Below are positions 35,901-47,571 of a DNA stretch of 64,000 nt, piece by piece; the stretch's first letter is position 1; each line of letters opens with the position of its first letter. Source of the DNA: Ectocarpus siliculosus. Lineage: Eukaryota > Sar > Phaeophyceae > Ectocarpales > Ectocarpaceae. The stretch lies in the NCBI GenBank assembly GCA_000310025.1, contig FN648136.1, forward strand, positions 253,513 to 317,512, read 5' to 3'. The notes under the pieces were generated by a model. It was not told where the DNA came from and made no database searches. It saw only the letters and a program-made list of their open reading frames with translations. A program made the translations under genes and the position numbers.

Positions 35901-38900
35901 CCCGATTTCCGTTGTGAATGTGTTGGGCTAGGGTTAGGGTTAGGGCCCCCGTTTTGCCACGTGTCAGAGAAAACAGGCTTGGAGATTCAAAACAGGATCT
36001 CCGATTGAATTTGTCGACGAGGTTGCTCAAGCTGGTATCATTTCTCCAACAAGATGCAGATGTTTGTGTCTCCTGGGGCTAAGCGTCAGAGGGGAACTGA
36101 GATCTTACAGCAGCCGGCACGGGCACCGCCCGTGATTTTTTATCTAGCAGTTTGACCTGAGAAAAAATATATATGGTTGGGGAACAAAAAACCATCGCGG
36201 AGCCCCGGGGACAAAGGGGACGGTGAGGAACCTTGCGCAGCCTCAAAAAATGAAAACTTGATCATTTTTTCAGCCATAAGGATATGACATGCCCCAGGGG
36301 ACACAATAGTGCGGATACTGATATTATAATCTGGCAACATGACCTACAATACAACAGGAGGCATGTCATCAGCATAAAACATAAACCTCCGTCCTTGACC
36401 CTCCGCCTCGTCAACCCGATCCCCGTCTTTGCTTTCGTATTACCCCAAGCCTAAGCCCTTACAGCAACTCCCTAACCCTAATCCTCAAGAATTTTGCTGG
36501 GGGTGTCAGAGCTACAGTACTGGCGCATAGTACCGCCGATATGGAGTACATCTTGCCTGCAGGCACTGGAAGATTGCAGAGTGTTCAGAATCAGCAGGAA
36601 CCATGTCCACGCCATATTCTTTGAGGAGGGGGAGTACTGCTGGTCCACCGGCAATGAGAGTTTCCTTATTCGCCAGCGCAATGGTCTTCTTCCTCTTGAT
36701 AGCCTCAACTGTTGGGAGTAGCCCTGCACAGCCGACGATACCTTCGGAGCAGAAAAATCGGAGGTGAGCTGACCGCATCAAGGCAAGACGCCACGACAAA
36801 CTACAAAGGGAAGAACCGTTTCGACCAACATAGGGGAGCAACCGACTACCAGTTGTCGTACAGCTTGCCATCTGTGCGAAAAATATAATAACAACCTCGC
36901 CTGTTGCAGAATTTTGGACGCCGTCCATTCTGCAGTTCATCAGATGCGTACTGCAAGCATGTTCCAATTAGTCAAGTCGAGTGTCGCGTTTCACGTGAAG
37001 AATGTACAAAACTCCGAAAGGATCTGGCAGCCACAGGTGATTCTCAAAAGTTTGGAGTACCTCGGTCTAATGTAACACACCTGTCACAACCGTGTCGGCA
37101 TCATCGTGGCACGCAGTGGCAACGATCCCTTCCGCACCCGAGGTGACGGTTGGCAGGTCTGCCTGTGTCATTGGACACAAAAACGGGTAGTCAGTTAGCG
37201 AACTAGTTTTCTCCATAGCCAAACACAACACGCTGCGCGCGCTCGGTCTCCTGCAGAGTGCCTTCACCACAAGGATTTGCTTCGGAAACAAACACTCTTG
37301 TACGAAAATGGTGAGAACCCTGTCTCCTTCGCTCACCCCTCTAACCCCCATGTCCGACAGGCGCTCACGAAGTGCGGGGACGAGGTCCTCCGTCGCCACA
37401 GAAACCATCTTCGGCCTGGGCGATTCGGGAGAGAAAGGAGAGGAAACAATAACAATCATCCACTTTGCATGTTGCAGTTGCCGAAAGAAAATCAATAGGT
37501 CGACCTCTGAAAGGGCATGTAAAAATGTTTACCGTGTCAAGGACGAAGCGTGTGTGTTCAACCCGGGCGTATGTGACTCTTGCATCCGCGGCGGACGCCT
37601 CGGCGAACAACATATCAATATACTTACGAAAGCGTTTTCCCGACAACTTAGGCAACATCAGACGAGATATGCATTTCTCGGGTTATTACCGAAGCTACCT
37701 CGGGCTGTTCACAATGCGTCCTGTCTGGACGAAAAACCGTGGCCGTACGCACCGTATCCAAGCTTTTGTTTCTGTCGCCAGTGAAGCTACGCTCTTGCCT
37801 ATTATATCATTAGCATGGTCTAGAACACTCACTTGAAGAGAGCAATCTGCTTCGCCAGAAGGTCAACGTTGGATCCAGCAGCAAGAGACACAACCTCGAA
37901 GTTCTCGGGCTTCTCCCGACAAATGTCCAACGTCTGCGTGCCGATGGAGCCCTGCCCAACGCATCATAGAGCACACGAACGCGATACATTTTGAATATTT
38001 TCTGCAGTTAATATCATAAAAAATACACCCAGCCTTCACCATTTGAAAGAGGTACAAGCAGTACACTGTAGGGGAATAATGAACAGTTTTGGCCAAATAG
38101 TTGAAAGTATCTTCAATCGTTCGTGTCTCGACCGAGATGCTACATGCGCGTTGGCATGCTCAAATGTGTTGCTGGTACCGAGGGCTTCAGCTACATGTAG
38201 GTTAAAAAATGAAAATCTGGGATCAACCCAACATTCGTCACAGCTGGTCGCGGCCACGAGCCCCGTTCCCTTCGATCGTGGGTCACCCAAATTTACTTCC
38301 GAATGAGCTACTGCTGCACACTGCCCGTGCTCCAGGAGAGTAACGGTGTAGGCCCGGCTTTGTGCAATATTCTGAAGCGTTCGACATCATACACAGCACA
38401 CAGCATATCTGAGCATGGCAGCGGGAACGCTGCTCCAGGAGCCCTCTACTGATAGCTAGAACTTCGAAATTTGAGGTCGTGCAGGAAACGTACCGACCCA
38501 ATGACCCTTCTGAAACAACAAAGCCCGCTCGTTTGGCCGTTTCGTCTCATTAATTAGTTTCCAAGAGTTAATTCCTGAATTTTGCTCGGTTTGAGAGGAA
38601 ATGCTTTGTAGGTCATACTCTATAATAGTATGCATCTCATATGCTGGTGGAGATAGCTCCAACCGCTGTACTGCTATTCGACAACCGACGGTTTCTTGGT
38701 GACCAACGTTTTCTAAGCTGAGGAATATACACAGATATTTCGGGTGTGATCGGAGCTCGCTTGCGACTTTCGACAGTATTCAACCTGAGCAAGGTCTAGT
38801 TGGTATCCTCGAAACCTTCTAGAGGTCAGGTCAGGGGTTCCGGCGTAAGCGAGCTTGCAAAGTGAGTTTTTCTCTCGCTTCCGCTTCTGGCCTAGTGGAT

Positions 38901-39624
38901 AGCGCTAGTTCGTGTGTACACAGAGGGAAGAGAGTGCTGAACTCTTCTCGTATTAAAAATCGAAGGGCAAAGTACCGCAGGAGGGGAGGGTAGAGAAGGG
39001 CTCTTCTGTGTGACCACGGGTTGGAGTAAACGGCACTAGTGCTGTGAGCGCTGATGTGAAGTAAAGACAAAAAAAAAAAAATGTACCCGATCTCGTAATC
39101 TAGACATATTCCGTACTGCTGTATGTTGCACGCCGTTCAAACGTTTTAGCATACAATCCTCTCAACCCAGGTATACACTGACTGTTGCCAACGCTTGCAG
39201 CGTATTGCGTGTGAGGAGCGCAGCAGTGTGGTATGCGTATGTGCTCAACTTGCGTTATGCGCCACTATGCTACCTCTGTGGTTGTACGTCTAAATAGAGC
39301 AAGATAGAGACGCTGCTTGTGGGTTGCATCCAAACGGTGTCTGCTTTCCCAGAAATGCGACACACAGGTGCTCACCGTCGAACCAAGCAACGCAATTTTT
39401 TTCTTTGCCCCTGTTTCTTCAAGTGCCAGATCCATTGTGCGCTGGAAGGTTTCCCGGGTATTGACGGGTGAAGCACTGAAGTCCAAAGCGGCCATGCGCA
39501 TGTTGGACCTGCTCTTATCGGAAGCTGCTCTCCCAACTGCTAAAGGGTCATGGGTGCAAGGAGGCAAGAACGATTCCACTCCAGTAGCTCCTAACGCAAC
39601 TAACGCCAGCTGGTGAGTTTTCAT
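32918..39624 (-). CDS. DXR: 1-deoxy-D-xylulose 5-phosphate reductoisomerase, plastid
   Basis: Converts DXP to 2-C-methyl-D-erythritol 4-phosphate with NADPH, the committed step of the plastid MEP isoprenoid pathway. Eleven exons, all in phase: 39624-39376, 37951-37833, 37415-37337, 37162-37081, 36741-36557, 35112-35026, 34736-34560, 34305-34176, 33785-33637, 33386-33297, 32986-32918; 471 residues. The N-terminus has a hydrophobic signal and VESFLPP (plastid presequence). [19 protein letters not shown] is the NADPH-binding motif. [37 protein letters not shown] (metal and substrate site), [35 protein letters not shown] and [16 protein letters not shown] are the family's catalytic blocks, in order and intact. 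Intron 5 uses a GC donor. The gene lies head to tail with the RimP gene upstream. Confidence 0.96.
35742..36012. repeat. tandem repeat of about 105 bases in DXR intron 5
   Basis: About two and a half degenerate units, each with a CACG(T/G)-type block then GT(T/G)TCACAGAAA-like sequence, CAGGGTT, GATTCAAAACAGGATCT or a variant, and CCGTTGTG. Units start near 35745, 35850 and 35957. The second ends in CTAGGGTTAGGGTTAGGG, a short interstitial telomere-like stretch. It lies in the intron 35113-36556. Confidence 0.75.
36551..36556 (-). other. GC-type 5' splice site (DXR intron 5)
   Basis: On the minus strand the exon ends TGCCTGCAG and the intron starts GCAAGA. The flanking protein reads IFQCLQ then [10 protein letters not shown], as DXR requires, so the junction position is fixed by homology. 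The CAG before GC and AAG after it match the known stringent consensus of GC-AG introns. Confidence 0.8.
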
Positions 39625-41250
39625 GGCCTAAGCTTGCTGAAGAACGGCCTAGAGTGTCGGTCCGTCCAAGCGTTCAACACAACAATGAGCACATGTGAGC
39701 AACCAACATGTCTCGTTGATTTTGCTTGATTGAGCAAGGGGGTACCGCACACGGGAACAACGCCCATTACAGTACTGGCCAAGTATTATTATGGTGTGTA
39801 TGCTGCGGAATCCCCGTCTATTTGACGCGGACTGCTGGCCTGTTCATTTGACACCACCGTCAGTTCAGCTGTCAATATTGCCATTACACACAATGTCAAC
39901 ACTACTTGCACCTGCCGGAGATGGGAACGTCAATTTTGGGCGAACTCCAATATTATCGTAGTTCGTCGCCACGATCGAGCAAGTTATAGTATAGTATGTG
40001 CTCTCAAATATTTCCAGGTTCCACTCAATATTTATTTTCATTTTGTCTTCAGTAACATGACTCTTCGTATGTAAGTACAGTTTTTTACCCACAGACAGAG
40101 TAGGAGCGTCGGCTGAGCTATGTCAACCCGGTTTTCGGCAGCACGCATTACATTAAATATTTGAAATTGTCTTGTGCCTATAGACTACTACTGCTGTTGC
40201 GGAGTAAAGCGAGTATCTACTGCGTGCGGTAAATAGAAAACTGCGGCGCGTGTGCCTCGATCGCCTCGGATATATTTCCAGTAACAAAAAATATGTATGG
40301 CTAGAGGAGGCTAGGACAAGGAGAACTGGCTCTGGGGAATGATAGGTATGTATGTGATACTGTAGTATAGGAACAACGGGGTATGTATGCGTAGCTCCTC
40401 ATGTTGAACCAAAACCGGGTAGTAATACTTGTAGATACCAGGTTGTTGACACAAATCTATTCCCAACACCGACGATTGCTCAAAAATTCATATCCACAAC
40501 GCCGGCACTAGTTCCGTCATGACTGACCCATCTGCATGTAAGTGCTAAGCCCAAAGTTGTACAACCGTTCCTTGTTGCAGGATAAACGAAATGTCTCGGC
40601 GACGCGGCAAGCGTGCCTCCACTCATGCGTACTTTGACTTGGTAAGGTGCAGGTCCAATTCGTCCGGTGAACATCTCCCCAAAATACGAAACTCTGAGTG
40701 GGTCGCCTCATGCGCTTTTGTAATTAGTCCCAAAAGGACTCAACTGAAGAAAACGTTAAGTCTCAATGAGCTCCTCGGCGTGGTTTGTTCAAAACCGGCC
40801 TGAAAAAATAAGTACACCCCACACTCGGCTACAAAAACTATTTCAAAATGTTTTGCAAAATCTTGACGGAATCGCAAACAAGATCATAAAAACCCGCTCC
40901 GATCAAACGATCCGCCGAACACACAAGATTTCTCACGATATATTCTAATTTTATGTCACTACAGGGTGTATGTCAGTCACTAGGAACATATTCCATTCCC
41001 AAGTGATTCTGGCAAAACATGGAAATTTTAACCGGACGGACTACATTGCATGACAACGTATTCTTTGAAACGACCATACTCCACATTAGCCTCGCGCCAA
41101 AACGTTGCGTGAGGGTTGATAACTGTGCGACCAACCTCAGCCTCTCAGCGCACGACGAGCGTAAACTCGGTTCCAGATACGTTGCACATGATATACCATG
41201 CTGCGCGTTGCTCTTCAAGGGGTGACAAAGCATTCTTTGCAGCCGATGTT
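39625..41250. other. intergenic between DXR and RimP genes
   Basis: It should hold the DXR promoter (minus strand) and the RimP 3' end. Composition is AT-richer than the exons. No further gene could be assembled. Confidence 0.5.
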
Positions 41251-44200
41251 TCAAAAAACCTCGTCTCCGGCTTCGACGAGCGCCGGAGGAAGGCGGACCT
41301 CGTCCACAAGTGCCAAAGGAATTCGCACTTTTCGCCCTGCCTTCATAATCATGAGCTCGTCGAAAGTACGCTCAAGTAGTTTTCCTTTCAACTCGCGCTT
41401 CTTCTTGAATGGTCCTCCCCTGTGATAAACGACGCAAAAAATCAGAAAGTTAGCGGTTCAGCGACATGAAAAGTTAAAACTGTGTTTTTTCAGAAAATCA
41501 CATCGGATTCATGTCGATCCACCCATCAGAGTCCGGGACAAATCAGCAATAAATAAATTTGTTTTTTCGCTGGTGACTTTGTTGTGAAACTGCTGGGAGA
41601 GATACCTACTATTTCCCGGTTGCTGTCGACCTTTTCAATGCAACGACCGACTGCTGTGGAGGTTTTGCACGCAAGTACGTCAGCGATACGTGCCAGCGAA
41701 GTAGCGACTGTGAAAACGTGCACCGTCGGTATGTATGTATTCGCCTGTAGCCGTGTAGATACGTGGTGAAGAGATGTATCTGAAAAGGAACACCGAGCAG
41801 CAGTTTCGGGCGACGACCACGGTCACAGCCGCGTCAGCGAGCATGGGACTAGAGCGACAGGCGACCGGCTGAGTCAGTTCCAAATTAGGGTAAAAATATG
41901 GTAACGCTTCAATCGGACTCTCCTACCGGCGGTGCAAAGGTCTTGGCGCCATGGTGTTTGTGGGCAACAATTTTGGTTTCATCGGTACAAACAAATTGTG
42001 GTTGAGACGATCATGTGCAACCGGAAGCTCCGAACCACGAAAAATTTTCCCCCGAGGCGCGAGAAGTCATTCCACGGCCGCCTTGCAACACTTAACATAA
42101 GTTTGAGCTTGATTGGTGCCTGCCTCAATGTTTGGCAGCGTCCATGTTCAGCAGTCTCGGCCTCGAAACAAGCAGCTGCCGCAGGTGCTCCAGACACCAT
42201 ATTGGTGCGATCAATTTGTGCGTAAAATTTTCGCATTCGCCATCAGATGTAAGCCCCCTCCAATGTCCAACAGGATGGACATCCCTTCGGCGCCTGAATG
42301 GCTTGTGTCTACATACTTCGCCAGCCAATGAGAGGTTCGGGGCAAACCTTGTTGACCAACCCCATGGAAGTTATTATTTCTCGCGTTTCGACAGTTACTT
42401 TCATTCGTTCGTTTACGCAGCACGACACGACATCTTCTTTACTTTTTGAACTGGGAGGAGTGGTCGCCCTGTGGTGTGCTGTACAGCAGCGTGGTTGTTT
42501 AGCGTGACACAGCAGTGTGTGTTGTGTGACGTTTTCGAAGGCAACGATGACTCTTTAGTTCGGAACACATCGTCTGCCTCTGTTCCGTGCACTCGCGGGC
42601 CACTTGTTCCTAGTGACAGCGAACGCTGTGAGATGCAAAACATAATTAATGCACACATAGTCTTGCATTCAGGCACTCAGGGACTGGTGGTTGTGTGTGC
42701 GTCTACATCAGAATGAGGCAAGGCTGTCCGTACTAGCTTGTCGATTTTAACGCGGTCGTTACGCACTGTCCCGCATCATGGCAACAACACTAAATACTGA
42801 GGTGAGAGCTGCGTTGCCAATGAGGGCCATTTTCTGTGGCCGCTGAAGTCCTTCGAAACAACCAATTTCGAGGTGAACACAGAGCAGCTACTCACGCTTT
42901 CACGATGACTTCGAACCCCTTGTAGGCCTTGAACTGCTTGTCCGTTGTGAGGACGTCCTTGGCTCCGGGCGTTGCTACCACAAGCTCGTGCCGCCCCAAC
43001 ACGAACAACTCCTCTTCCCTCGCCTCTAACGCAGCGTTCACCCCCCTGCACACCAATATCAAGTGTTGTTCGTTACATGCATACCTACCGTCGTCACAAA
43101 TATCAAGACAATCCGCACCGATCTTGTCTAAGTTGGAATTCCGTTAACCTTGCACACAGAACACCATCAACGGAGCACAACAAATCATAGATCAGGGATC
43201 GTACAACAACCACGCTGCTATTACTCTTTGGATGTTATCACCAACTCCTGTAGCCGAGCTAATCAGTGCATAAAATCATAAAAGAAAGCGCTATTCGGGT
43301 GATAGGACCGGCGCATGCGTGAACCGAAACACGCGTAAATAACAGGCACACTGAGTTGGGAATGGATTTTTTCCAGAGAGGATTTAGCTCACTACAGAAC
43401 TGGACTGCACGTGTACCACCACTCCCGCGTACGTCTCCTGACATGAGCGAGACACATACATGGCTCGTGGAATTTCATTCTAGTCTTAGCCTGGGTGGAG
43501 CTGTGAATACAGTACTTCCGAAAACAAACCACCTGAAGAATGGGTCACAGCCAGTGTTTTCACTTGATTCATCGGAAGAAGACAGTTATTATGAGTAGCA
43601 AATTTAGGGACGTACTGATACCAGCTTTGCCCTCAACAATATTCATTGCATCAACGTGATGGATACATCGCTTGCTCGCTACCGAACAACGGAATCACCA
43701 CCGTCACCTATCATGCTTGCTCACTTGATGGCCTGCATTAGTTTGTCGCTATCCACATATGCTGCTTCCTCAATGGGTCCATCGCCCTCTGCTCTTGTCA
43801 CGGTAACCTCCAACCTGTGAAAGGTCCACAAGATATCGTAGCAGGTGAGCCCACACGCCTGCACCTGATCTCGGACAATCTTCTCCGCCTGCAGAGAATC
43901 ACAGGCATTGCACATTCGAGTTGGGGACAACTCCGTCACAGCACTCAAATGAATCACTGATAGGATGATAAGGCGCCACAGGCATCACCGCACTCTTCAG
44001 TTGTTTGGCAATAATGTTGTACCACAAGCCAGGCCATTGTTGGTTCAACCAAACATACCAAGACCTGAAACTACGAGCAGGGCAAAGCCCCGGATGTAAT
44101 CACGGGATGTCAAAGCACACGCAACACGCACTATCTCGCACAAAGGTAAAGGGGAAACCACATGCATCCTGATGACTGCCCCAAGGACATCTAAGGTAAC

Positions 44201-47081
44201 AAATCATGGCTGACCGGAGTGGCATAGATATCCCCTGGCGTGAATATTTGTACTCAAGCAACGCTACACGCCCTGCGGTAGCCTGCTGGTCTTGGGGCAT
44301 TAGACGGCCGGTGACAAGTTGCCGAAATAGCCACAGCACCCAAGGACCATGACCATCCATAAATCCAGAGAGCACCGTGTGCCACTATCGACCCGCACTT
44401 TAGCGGAAATAACCTGTGATTTTGGTTGGGGGTGTTTCGCTTTCGTCCCCGACAATAACACATCCTTCGGGGACACCTGTCAGTCTGATTTGGGGTGCTA
44501 TTTGGCTGCCTTGACGTATGTTGAAGCTTCGCTCATGTACCATCGAGCAATGATTACGCCGGGGATGAATTAGTAAATAGTACCAAGAGTTGGACATGTG
44601 TTTTCAGCTGTGTGGTTGTCAAGAAACCTACTGGGATGAACGACAAACGAAAGCCAGGGGCAGCAACCCTGCACCTTCATTCTCTCTCTAAATTTTATGA
44701 CATCGTGATGTCGGCAACATTTACTTACCGACGCCAACCGGTTGCGTTGCGTGTGGCAGCTTGATGCAGGTTTACACTATTGGGAACTATGCCAACCCAC
44801 TGTTGTATCGACAGACAATACCGACATCTTCAGGAGGTGTGCGTGCTGGAAGAACCACGACACCATCTCCCATGCAGAGCAGCCGGCGAACTTTTGCATT
44901 GAATACGAAGCTAACACCTACAGGACTCTGAAGTGTGAGCAACAACTGCTTGCGATCGACATGAAAGGGGCAAGAGAGCCCAACTCTCTCTCCGCGATAA
45001 GACTATCGTGCTATTTAGTGCCGTACTCAATCTTGTAGCAGAACGGATACCAGGGTTGTACCTGACGTGCTTCAACATCTCTCCGTAAAAAGACGACCAG
45101 GTGATTCCTCCCTGTGGTAGAGGCCTAGCTACGACGGCCAACATTTCGCAACTGCTGTACAAGGCTCAAAACTTCTACTGTGCTGAGAGTCTCACCTCCA
45201 GCCTCCAAGGCGCATCCGCGGGATCGTCCATTCCTGCTATCACACCAGCCACCTCTGGGAAATCCTGAAGGAACGCACATCAAAAACGGTAATCGTTAGG
45301 CTGGAATGCTGTAACTTAAGCATACGGTGCCCTTATCGATAAAACGCTGCGGGACAACAGCTGCTACCGCTCTTGACTACTACGTGTATCAAGCACCTTC
45401 TAGCCACAGTATTGCTCGTTTCTCCTAACAGCAGCAATCGGACATGTCATCCTAGGTCAAGCGTGAATGACTTCTCCTTCGTAGGGCACAACAAAGTCAG
45501 TACTATCTGCTTGCATATTGTTACAATAGTCATACCGGAGAATCGAATCATCTTTATCAATCCATGCAGTGAACTACGCTTCCTTTTGTTTGTGATTGGT
45601 CAGAACCTTGGTTGCCCTTTGTAAACTGCAAAACATCTCATCCAAAAACATCGTGAATAGGAAATTTAAATTTTCCTCTCGACAAACAGAATGCAGCCCA
45701 CACCTTTTCGTCATCATCCGGTATTGGCTGATCCTCCAGCTTGACATCTGTGCCTTCGAAGGGATTGACACCTCCAACAATATTCCCAAACTTATCCACC
45801 TTCACCCGGCCGATATCCGGAAATTTTCGAGCAAGCTGCAACAAGGAGAACCAACGGAGCGAAGAATTAGGGCTGATATCTTCATTTTCCGCGCAAGGAT
45901 CCATAATGTAGATGCCTGTCGTGCACGAACCGAGACCGAAGAGCTCGCATCAAGAGGAAGTATTTCACGAGGTCGGTACCCTGAAATCAATCAAAACAAC
46001 AAACAACCACACTACAGCTCGCAGAACAAACGTACCCTACTGTTTCCCATGATGATTGCGTTGGCCCTTTTGCCTCTTCTGGCCGTTCTACGCACGTGCG
46101 CACTAAACTTCTCGCGTTCCTCGCCCTTTCCCCGTCTCTTTCTTGTGGACAATCATCGCAGACATGGCATACGAACGATGAATGCGCGACCTACTGCACT
46201 TCGTCCTATCAAGCTTCCTGCAAGCAACCAGCTAGTGGCCGTGCAATGTACAGTAGTAAAACTACTGTAACAGGCTGCATTCCGATTGTTTTGTTCGAGT
46301 ATGTGCTTCGCTACAAGGTAGCCCCGCGCCTACCTCTTCTGCTAATCTCTTTTCGTCCTGCTCCCTCGCCGCTAAATCGTCCGAGAAGTCGTACTTCTTC
46401 CGTCGTTTCCTCCGTTTCCGCTTCTCCCCGGTTCCAGTCTCGCCCGAACCGCCTTCTTCTCCACCCTCCTCCTCTTCTTTGCGGTTGGATTTCACGGCTG
46501 GCTTGATAAGTCCGGGTTGGCCCTGGAATGTCCCACCGCATGGAATACTTGGAAATAGGAAATAGCATGCATTGATGTGTACAACGGTGAATCGCTACAT
46601 GAAACAGATACACGCATGAAACAGAAACGCACGTACTGCACCAGACACAGCCTACAACCTAGTATCATCAGGCCCGACCACTAAAAACTCTTCACATAGC
46701 CCAAAGTTTTCACTTTTTATCTTCGATGGAGCACCTGCGGGGGTGGTGTAGGCTCATCCTCGCCGAATATCTTGCCACCAACGTACAATCGAGTCGCCGT
46801 CGCCTCTCGTCCTCTCGTTGAACGCGTCGCCGCACACCTGATCCACACCATACACACCAAGCATTATCGATTCTGCACACCTCAGTTTGTTTTTCAAAAT
46901 ACATATGTTAAAATGGTAGAATACAGAATTCATGGTCACAAGGCCACATCGAAAGCCGTAACCCTTGCCTTGCGAAGAGTGTACCCTGCTGACCCACATC
47001 GTGTGTTGGTAACGGTAGCAGGAAACCAGGAACGCACGGACACGCCGCGACAACCAGGCCGGCTGCGCACGGTAGGCGCAT
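41251..47081 (-). CDS. rimP: RimP-like (DUF150) ribosome maturation factor, probably plastid
   Basis: RimP in bacteria assists 30S subunit maturation; a nuclear copy with a leader suggests a role on plastid ribosomes. In-phase exons on the minus strand: 46837-46735, 46522-46334, 45835-45704, 45264-45196, 43888-43725, 43045-42896, 41419-41251. A first exon from the ATG at 47081 (hydrophobic, PCVPGFLLP) is likely, but its donor is unresolved. Exon 46522 is an acidic then basic stretch (EEEEGGEEGG, KRKRRKRRKK). Exons 45835 and 45264 add RVKVDKFGNIVGGVNPFEG and a DDP-rich piece. Exon 43888 is the RimP N-domain: AEKIVRDQVQACGLTCYDIL, then RLEVTV. Exon 43045 carries LVVATPGAKDVLTTDKQFKA, matching the bacterial V-S-S-P-G region, and the next carries the C-terminal barrel (GRKVRIPLALVDEVRLPPAL). 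The roughly 190-residue N-terminal extension exceeds bacterial RimP. Function is inferred. Confidence 0.72.
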
Positions 47082-47571
47082 AACTATGATCGCCGACAAA
47101 TATTGCCAGTCGGGGGAGTGGTGGGTGTGAACTTGGTGAGCCGGCCGCCTTGATCCTCGCGACAACGGCACTGCAGCAGCATCCACAGCACCACCACAGC
47201 GAGCACACACACGATAGACAGCAGCAGGAACCGGATAGGGGTCTGGGGTGGGTGGGGGTGTCGTGTTTGGGAGTTCTTGTACGACGCCTCCTCGCCTCGA
47301 AAACCTCAAAATAAGGGGGTTGGGGTCGTTTGCTGGGTCACGCCGCTTCCCAAACAACCAAAGATATCCTCCGTTGTATCCTCTCCCAGCGTGTGCTAGG
47401 CCTTGCTACAGAGCGTAACCCGGTGTCCGGTGTTTTGGATTGTATAGAAGGGCAACTTCAGTTTTTTGCTGGACCATTCAAGACATGAGAGGTGGGTGAC
47501 GACAGGGGAGGACACATTCATGTGATATGTGCGAAAAAGATGTAGCCGCTGCCTGTGGTGCGTGTAAGGCT
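47082..47571. other. short intergenic region
   Basis: 490 bases between two minus-strand genes, expected to hold the RimP promoter and the 3' end of the next gene. Nothing else recognised. Confidence 0.45.

Noticed and set aside
35928-35950. Telomere
   Set aside because: Only about three TTAGGG units, inside a gene intron and a degenerate tandem repeat.
38885-38965. tRNA-like stretch (GGCCTAGTGGATAGCGC resembles a D-arm)
   Set aside because: No T-arm consensus GGTTCGA at the right distance and no acceptor or anticodon stem could be paired.
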